Assembly (NCBI GenBank): GCA_039819115.1
Contig: JBCBST010000034.1
Location: 1-27,897 of the forward strand
Source of the DNA: JBCBST01 sp039819115
Lineage (GTDB): Bacteria > Bacteroidota > Rhodothermia > Balneolales > Balneolaceae
Length of the DNA: 27,897 nt
Direction: 5' to 3'
Under the pieces are notes generated by a model. That model did not search any database and had not been told where the DNA came from. It was given only the letters and a program-made list of their open reading frames with translations. This document shows, piece after piece, positions 23,077 to 27,897 of the stretch. Numbering within the stretch: the first letter of the stretch is position 1; every line of letters starts with the position of its first letter. The translations under genes were made by a program, and so were the position numbers.

Positions 23077-24627
23077 TTATTCCCATTCGATGGTAGCAGG
23101 AGGTTTGGAGCTGATATCGTACACAACACGGTTTATCCCTTTTACCTCGTTAATGATACGATTGGAAACATGCGAAAGAAAGTCATAGGGGAGATGCGCC
23201 CAATCTGCGGTCATACCATCAAGGCTTGTAACGGCACGTAGAGCTGCTGTAAACTCATAGGTACGCTCATCACCCATTACTCCTACACTTTGTACGGGCA
23301 ACAATACGGCCAGTGCCTGCCACACACTATCGTAAAGGTTTTTCGTCTTGAGCTCCTCGATAAAAATAGCATCGGCCTCTCTAAGTAAATCAAGTCGTTC
23401 TTTTGATAAGTCCCCTAACACTCTGATTCCTAATCCCGGACCTGGGAAAGGATGGCGTGATATAAAATGCTCGGGAATACCCAGTGCTCTTCCCACTTCG
23501 CGAACCTCATCTTTAAACAGCTCTCTCACCGGTTCAACAAGTTCAAGCTTCATTTTTTCGGGTAATCCACCCACGTTGTGATGAGATTTAATAGTAGCTG
23601 ATGGACCTTTGAATGAGACGCTTTCAATAACATCTGGATATAGAGTGCCCTGGGCTAAGAAACGAAAGTCTGAATCATCACCGATTTCATCTTCAAATAC
23701 ATCGATGAATGTATTGCCGATTATTTTACGCTTTTTCTCCGGATCAGATACGCCGTTGAGTCGGCTCAGAAACTGTTCGGATGCATTCACGCCTTTTACC
23801 GGCAGGTGGAGATCGCGGGTATACAGGTTGAGGACGTCGTCAAATTCGTCTTTTCGTAGTAGCCCGTTATCTACAAACACACATTGCAACTGCTCCCCAA
23901 TAGCTTTGTGTATCAGCGTTGCCACCACGGTAGAGTCTACCCCTCCTGAAAGCGCACATAGCACTTTATGATCACCTACACGGGTACGGATTGTTTCAAT
24001 TTGCTCTTCAATAAACGATGCCGGAGTCCATTCGCCGGTACACTCACAAATAGTGTATGCAAAGTTACGAAGTATGGTTTTGCCTTCCTCCGTGTGGACC
24101 ACCTCCGGATGAAATTGAACACCCCAGACAGAATGTGCTCTGCTTCGCACGGCAGCAATAGGGGCATTCTCTGTGTGCGCAATTACCTCGTATGATTCGG
24201 GTAAACGGGAAATGTGATCTCCGTGGCTCATCCACACCTGGGAAGAAGGGGAGACCCCATTCAGTAGATCGGTATGATCGTCGATTAACAGATTTGCACG
24301 CCCGAATTCCCGCTTTGCCGCTTTTTCAACGGAACCTGGTATTTCCACATGGGCTAGTAGTTGCAAACCGTAACATATTCCAAGAACGGGTAATCCCCAT
24401 CCCAAAATATCGGGCTGAAGATAGGGTGCGCCTTTATCGTTTACGCTCATCGGTCCGCCGGATAGAATCACCCCTTTAGGCATGGGCTGTATGATCTCAT
24501 CCAGATTGGCATTAAACGGATGGATTTCACAATACACATTCAGCTCTCTTAATCGTCGGGCGATCAATTGTGTGTATTGCGATCCGTAGTCAAGAATAAG
24601 TATCCACTCGGGATGACGACTATGCAT
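23077..24627 (-). CDS. guaA: GMP synthase (glutamine-hydrolysing)
   Basis: A 516-residue cytoplasmic enzyme that turns XMP, ATP and glutamine into GMP. I start at the ATG at 24627, 7 bases after gcvH; an upstream TTG would overlap gcvH. The glutamine amidotransferase domain (about 1-195) has the triad C85 (GICYGLQLL), H173 and E175 (FHPE). The ATP pyrophosphatase domain has the PP-loop SGGVDS (227-232), and the C-terminal dimerisation domain is complete. Conserved lines include HPFPGPGLGIRVLGD and the closing PPATIEWE, the standard GuaA end. Length is normal. Context: part of a tight minus-strand operon with efp, accB, accC and gcvH. Confidence 0.97.
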   Translation of the reverse strand: MHSRHPEWILILDYGSQYTQLIARRLRELNVYCEIHPFNANLDEIIQPMPKGVILSGGPMSVNDKGAPYLQPDILGWGLPVLGICYGLQLLAHVEIPGSVEKAAKREFGRANLLIDDHTDLLNGVSPSSQVWMSHGDHISRLPESYEVIAHTENAPIAAVRSRAHSVWGVQFHPEVVHTEEGKTILRNFAYTICECTGEWTPASFIEEQIETIRTRVGDHKVLCALSGGVDSTVVATLIHKAIGEQLQCVFVDNGLLRKDEFDDVLNLYTRDLHLPVKGVNASEQFLSRLNGVSDPEKKRKIIGNTFIDVFEDEIGDDSDFRFLAQGTLYPDVIESVSFKGPSATIKSHHNVGGLPEKMKLELVEPVRELFKDEVREVGRALGIPEHFISRHPFPGPGLGIRVLGDLSKERLDLLREADAIFIEELKTKNLYDSVWQALAVLLPVQSVGVMGDERTYEFTAALRAVTSLDGMTADWAHLPYDFLSHVSNRIINEVKGINRVVYDISSKPPATIEWE

Positions 24628-24634
24628 GTTGGTG

Positions 24635-25015
24635 TTACCCAATCACTTCTTTATAGTCATCGGCAGAAAGCAGACTCTCCATTTGGGAAGGGTCTCCGAT
24701 TTTAATCTTCACCATCCACCCATCTCCATAAGGATCATCATTCACTGTTTCCGGATCGTCTTCTAGTTTTTCATTGATTTCAAGAATCTCGCCATCAATG
24801 GGCGCAAACAGTTCAGACACTGTTTTCACAGCCTCAACGGTGCCAAACGTGTCTTCGCGGGAGAATTCAAACCCTTCTTCTTCTAATTCTACGAAAACAA
24901 TATCGCCTAATTCACCCTGGGCAAAATCGGTTATCCCAACTGTTGCCGTTCCATCGCCGTTATCGCGAATCCATTCATGTTCTCGTGTATATTTAAGCTC
25001 GGCAGGAATGCTCAT
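24635..25015 (-). CDS. gcvH: Glycine cleavage system H protein (lipoyl carrier)
   Basis: A 126-residue lipoylated carrier that shuttles the aminomethyl group between the P and T proteins of glycine cleavage, and may also serve in lipoate transfer. The lipoyl-domain fold is clear: REHEWI (11-16), VGITDFAQGELGDIVFVELEEEG and the lipoylation site FGTVEAVKTVSE with K64. The tail NDDPYGDGWMVKIKI is typical. Its ATG shares one base with the accC stop (TGATG), so it is translationally coupled to a biotin carboxylase. The other glycine cleavage genes (gcvT, gcvP) are not in this window. Confidence 0.96.
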   Translation of the reverse strand: MSIPAELKYTREHEWIRDNGDGTATVGITDFAQGELGDIVFVELEEEGFEFSREDTFGTVEAVKTVSELFAPIDGEILEINEKLEDDPETVNDDPYGDGWMVKIKIGDPSQMESLLSADDYKEVIG

Positions 25016-26367
25016 CAGTTAGTCTCCGGGTCGAATTTAAAATGAGTTTCTAGATATTTGGTATCAAACGATCCTTTGATAAAATTGGGATCATCCATGA
25101 GTTGAATATGATAGGGAATTGTCGTTTTAACGCCTTCAATAATGAACTCTTCGAGTGCACGCTTCATTTTAGCAATTGCTTCATTCCGTGTGTGTGCAGT
25201 CACGATTAGCTTAGCAATCATGGAATCATAAAAAGGAGGGATGCGATATCCGGCGTAGGCATGTGTATCAAGGCGTACACCCTGACCACCAGGAGGGTGG
25301 AATACGGTTATTTCTCCGGCGGAAGGACGGAAATTGAACTCAGGATCTTCGGCATTAATTCTACACTCTATGGAATGTCCGCTTAGCTCAACAGTCGCAT
25401 CTCCAATCGATTTACCCGCAGCTATTTCTATCTGCTCACGGATAAGATCAAAGCCAGTGATCTCTTCTGTCACCGGATGCTCCACCTGAATACGGGTGTT
25501 CATCTCCATAAAGTAGAACTCGAGGTTCTTATCCACCAGGAATTCCACAGTACCGGCACCCTCGTAACCTACGGCTTTGGCAGCATTGGTTGCTGCTTCT
25601 CCCATACGTACTCTAAGCTCATCCGTCATCAGTGGAGAGGGAGCTTCTTCGAGTATTTTCTGGTGCCGTCGTTGAAGAGAACAATCACGTTCACCGAGGT
25701 GGATGGCATTACCGTGCTGGTCACCCAATACCTGGATCTCGACATGATGCGGATTTTGTACAAACCGCTCGATGTACACCGCTGAATTGTTAAATGCACT
25801 CTCAGCTTCACTTCTGCACATTTCAAAGCTCTTTTTGAGGTCTTGCATATGCTCTACCATACGCATACCACGACCACCACCACCGGCAGAGGCTTTAATA
25901 ATCACGGGTAACCCAATGCGGTTTACGACTTCCTGAGCTTCTTCAAACGTGTTTACAACCCCGTCGCTTCCTGGTACAACCGGGACCTTATTGGAAATCA
26001 TGGTCGCCTTAGCTACAGCCTTGTCACCCATTGAGTTAATGGCTTCAGGGGATGGGCCAATAAACTTGAGGTTATGCTCTGCGCATATCCTGGAGAACTC
26101 CGCATTTTCGGCCAGGAAACCGTAGCCGGGGTGAATGGCTTCAGCATCTGTGATTTCGGCAGCAGCAAGGATGCTTTGAATTTTCAGGTAGCTTTCTTTT
26201 CCGGATGGAGGACCGATACAAACGGCCTCATCCGCAAACTTTACGTGCAGGCTTTCTGCATCGGCTGTGGAGTACACAGCCACTGTTTTAATGCCCATTT
26301 CCCGACAGGTTCGGATAATGCGAAGAGCAATTTCCCCTCGGTTGGCGATTAGGATTTTATTAAACAT
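25015..26367 (-). CDS. accC: Biotin carboxylase, acetyl-CoA carboxylase subunit
   Basis: A 450-residue ATP-grasp enzyme that carboxylates the biotin on AccB, the first half-reaction of fatty-acid initiation. The N-terminal domain starts MFNKILIANRGEIALRI. The ATP-binding glycine loop is ASAGGGGRGMRMV (159-171). The active-site strand YFMEMNTRIQVEHPVTE (285-301) carries E288, N290, R292 and E296, in E. coli numbering register. The biotin carboxylase C-terminal domain (HSIECRINAEDPEFNF and onward) is complete, and length equals that of standalone AccC. It follows accB by 9 bases and overlaps gcvH by one base. The carboxyltransferase subunits are not in this window. Confidence 0.97.
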   Translation of the reverse strand: MFNKILIANRGEIALRIIRTCREMGIKTVAVYSTADAESLHVKFADEAVCIGPPSGKESYLKIQSILAAAEITDAEAIHPGYGFLAENAEFSRICAEHNLKFIGPSPEAINSMGDKAVAKATMISNKVPVVPGSDGVVNTFEEAQEVVNRIGLPVIIKASAGGGGRGMRMVEHMQDLKKSFEMCRSEAESAFNNSAVYIERFVQNPHHVEIQVLGDQHGNAIHLGERDCSLQRRHQKILEEAPSPLMTDELRVRMGEAATNAAKAVGYEGAGTVEFLVDKNLEFYFMEMNTRIQVEHPVTEEITGFDLIREQIEIAAGKSIGDATVELSGHSIECRINAEDPEFNFRPSAGEITVFHPPGGQGVRLDTHAYAGYRIPPFYDSMIAKLIVTAHTRNEAIAKMKRALEEFIIEGVKTTIPYHIQLMDDPNFIKGSFDTKYLETHFKFDPETN

Positions 26368-26376
26368 GTACCCTGA

Positions 26377-26844
26377 TTAGTCTTTTGAGATGATGAACAG
26401 GGGCTGATCAAATTCCACTGGTTGAGCGTCGCCCACAAGGATTTCCTGAACGGTACCGGAAAACTCAGCTTCAATTTCGTTCATAATCTTCATGGCTTCA
26501 ATAATACAAAGCGTTTGTCCTTTGGAGACTTTTGACCCAACTTGTATGAAAGGATCAGATTCGGGGGAAGGTGCTTTGTAGTAGGTTCCTACAATCGGCG
26601 ATTTAACCGTTTCTCCGGATGCTGCAGGTGCTGGGGCCGCCGTTTCTTTAGGAGTTTCGGGTGCTGCTGCAACAGATACAGGGGCCTGAGCTAGCGGTGC
26701 GGCAACCTGGGGAGCAACCGATACATGTTGCACTTCCGGGCCTTTTTTAACCTTTATCTTGAAGTCTCCTTCTTCAATAGAAACTTCATTTACATCGCTT
26801 TCCGCAATTAGGTTTATGATGTTTTTGATAAGCTTAAGATCCAT
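26377..26844 (-). CDS. accB: Biotin carboxyl carrier protein of acetyl-CoA carboxylase
   Basis: A 155-residue carrier protein. The N-terminal helix and strand region (MDLKLIKNIINLIAESDVNE, FKIKVKKG) is followed by an Ala/Pro-rich flexible linker (about 44-75). The biotinyl domain (80-155) ends the chain: SPIVGTYYKAPSPESDPFI, the thumb-like segment before VGSKVSKG, and the biotinylation site EAMKIMNE with K119. This is the normal AccB layout and length. It sits 8 bases after efp and 9 bases before accC, in an efp-accB-accC order found in many bacteria. Confidence 0.97.
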   Translation of the reverse strand: MDLKLIKNIINLIAESDVNEVSIEEGDFKIKVKKGPEVQHVSVAPQVAAPLAQAPVSVAAAPETPKETAAPAPAASGETVKSPIVGTYYKAPSPESDPFIQVGSKVSKGQTLCIIEAMKIMNEIEAEFSGTVQEILVGDAQPVEFDQPLFIISKD

Positions 26845-26852
26845 GATATATG

Positions 26853-27422
26853 CTATTTTGCGCGTTCGATGTAATTTCCGTTTCGTGTATCAACCTTTAT
26901 TTTTTCTCCTTCTGCAATAAACAGAGGAACATTAATTACGGCTCCGGATTCAATGGTGGCTGGTTTGCTTCCACCTTGTGCCGTGTCGCCTTTCACTCCG
27001 GGGTCTGTTTGGGTGATTTCGACGATAATATGATCATCCGGCTGCGCGAACAGAACCTGTTCGTCATCAGCATTAAATAAAATGGTGCAGTTATGCCCTT
27101 CAACCAGATAATCCTGGCGTTCTACTTGTCTTCCTGATATGGGGATTTGTTCATAGGTATCATTATTCATGAAGTAGAACATTTCACCATCGCTGTAGAG
27201 ATATTGATAGGTTCGTGTTTCAACACGAACAGCTTCGCTTTTTTCTCCGGATCGCCAGGTTTTATCAATATTCTTTCCGTTTACGATTCCACGAAGCTTG
27301 GTGCGAACAAATGCAGGGCCTTTTCCTGGTTTAACATGTTGAAATTCGGTGATGGAATAGAGCTCTCCATCCATATTTAAAACCAGACCATTACGAAAGT
27401 CTGATGTAGAAACTTTTGCCAT
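26853..27422 (-). CDS. efp: Translation elongation factor P
   Basis: A 189-residue factor that rescues ribosomes stalled at consecutive prolines. The three-domain EF-P layout is clear: the KOW-like N-terminal domain with loop HVKPGKGPAFVRTKLR (29-44; K34 at the position modified in E. coli EF-P), the middle domain (EQIPISGRQVERQDYLVEGHNC) and the OB-like C-terminal domain (DPGVKGDTAQGGSKPATIESGAVINVPLFIAEGEKI). A GGAGG ribosome site lies 11 bases before the ATG. It is the first gene of the operon and is preceded by a good promoter (27455-27483). No gene for an EF-P modifying enzyme is in the window. Confidence 0.97.
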   Translation of the reverse strand: MAKVSTSDFRNGLVLNMDGELYSITEFQHVKPGKGPAFVRTKLRGIVNGKNIDKTWRSGEKSEAVRVETRTYQYLYSDGEMFYFMNNDTYEQIPISGRQVERQDYLVEGHNCTILFNADDEQVLFAQPDDHIIVEITQTDPGVKGDTAQGGSKPATIESGAVINVPLFIAEGEKIKVDTRNGNYIERAK

Positions 27423-27454
27423 GTAGGGGATTTCCTCCGGTTAGTAGATAAGTA

Positions 27455-27483
27455 AAAATAGGGTGCATGCGATTGTTTAACAA
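27455..27483 (-). promoter_or_regulatory. Promoter of the efp-accBC-gcvH-guaA operon
   Basis: On the minus strand TTGTTA (27478-27483) is followed after 17 bases by TATTTT (27455-27460). The transcript start would be about 25 bases before the efp ATG. The -35 box is inside an 11-base palindrome TTGTTAAACAA (27473-27483), and GCATGC lies in the spacer. The fit is good; activity is inferred. Confidence 0.55.
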
Positions 27484-27549
27484 GATCAAAAAATTCTGTT
27501 TTGAAGCCGAGGCAAGCGGGTGATATGGCGTAATCACTTAAGCCACATC

Positions 27550-27897
27550 CTAGAAAAGCAGCGCATACAGGGTTTGTCCCAGGTTGTAAATAATAGCGGC
27601 AGGGCAGATTACCCAGATAAACACCGGCCATAATTTAGCAAACAACGTGTCTTTTATCCCTTCAAAGCCCAACTCCATCTCATCGAGAGCAGAACGTGTT
27701 TTCCAGACCAAGCCGACAAATAAGCAGATCAATACACCACCAAGCGGCAAGCCAACATTGTTAAAAATAGTGTTGAAGGTACCTATGAGGGATGTTTTAA
27801 ACGAAATAAGAATGGAAATAGCCAAAATACCCAAACCGATATACCATGCTGCTTTCTTTCTGGGAAGATTGTGTTCGTCAATGGCATAGGCAACGGG
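27550..27897 (-). CDS. Sodium-dependent transporter, NSS/SNF family, C-terminal part
   Basis: The frame is open to the window edge, so only the last 115 residues are visible. The stretch VAYAIDEHNLPRKKAAWYIG matches the family's loop 'E-x-x-xAY-x-xDE-x-x-x-xRKKA', and it is followed by the late helices (LPLGGVLICLFVGLVW, LWPVFIWVICPAAIIYNLGQ). These are the last three helices of a LeuT-fold sodium symporter. It is a second member of the family whose complete copy is at 9227-10717. The stop is 127 bases before efp, and I see no clear terminator in that gap. Confidence 0.8.
   Translation of the reverse strand, partial: PVAYAIDEHNLPRKKAAWYIGLGILAISILISFKTSLIGTFNTIFNNVGLPLGGVLICLFVGLVWKTRSALDEMELGFEGIKDTLFAKLWPVFIWVICPAAIIYNLGQTLYALLF

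Noticed and set aside
23027..23086. Longer N-terminus for the LpoA-like protein from the ATG at 23086.
   Set aside because: It would bury the signal peptide 20 residues inside the protein and overlap guaA; the ATG at 23026 fits better.
27484..27549. A terminator for the right-edge transporter in the gap before efp.
   Set aside because: Only a weak GC-rich patch and a distant T run are seen, with no proper stem next to the T tract.

Overview
The window looks like an ordinary chromosomal stretch from a Gram-negative bacterium of the Bacteroidota/Balneolota side of the tree; Balneolaceae-like is my best guess. Reasons: tripartite RND efflux and several outer-membrane beta-barrels (so an outer membrane), and a cluster of families I know mainly from that group: DUF2723, DUF5777, the DUF2752/TM2 pair, and an LA_2272-type repeat protein. 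YbeY also carries the Asp variant of its third metal-ligand position. This assignment is from memory and not a search. I see no tRNA, rRNA, CRISPR array, insertion sequence or phage gene, and no intergenic gap exceeds 300 bases.

Layout. 1-5110 (+): the 3' part of a periplasmic adaptor, an RND pump and a TolC-type channel, packed as an efflux operon; its likely terminator lies inside the convergent ybeY. 5127-9055 (-): a large DUF2723 membrane protein, an unknown 148-aa protein and ybeY, in one likely operon. 9227-10717 (+): a sodium:neurotransmitter-symporter family transporter, converging with a PH-domain membrane protein. 11345-15830 (-): membrane-anchored MsrB with a His-rich tether, a surface protein with about 13 tandem 16-residue repeats, a cyclophilin, a small membrane protein coupled to a cold-shock protein, and two envelope proteins of unknown function. 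15915-16590 (+): a DUF2752-TM2 pair. 16597-18435 (-): a tight operon of cytochrome-like lipoprotein, YceI and DUF5777. 18588-21286 (+): an Omp85-like barrel with a strong terminator, then MltG. 21302-27422 (-): efp-accB-accC-gcvH-guaA and a TPR/periplasmic-binding-fold protein, apparently one operon. 27550-27897 (-): the C-terminus of a second sodium symporter.

How the genes fit together. Most of the window is housekeeping plus cell envelope. The efp-to-guaA operon joins translation elongation, fatty-acid initiation, a lipoylated carrier and GMP synthesis. The two divisome/cell-wall-like genes (MltG and the LpoA-like protein) are convergent neighbours. The most interesting uncharacterised unit is the cytochrome-YceI-DUF5777 operon, which may be a periplasm-to-outer-membrane redox or lipid-handling module. 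Several start codons were moved to internal ATGs where upstream TTG/ATG extensions are implausible; each case is explained in its entry.
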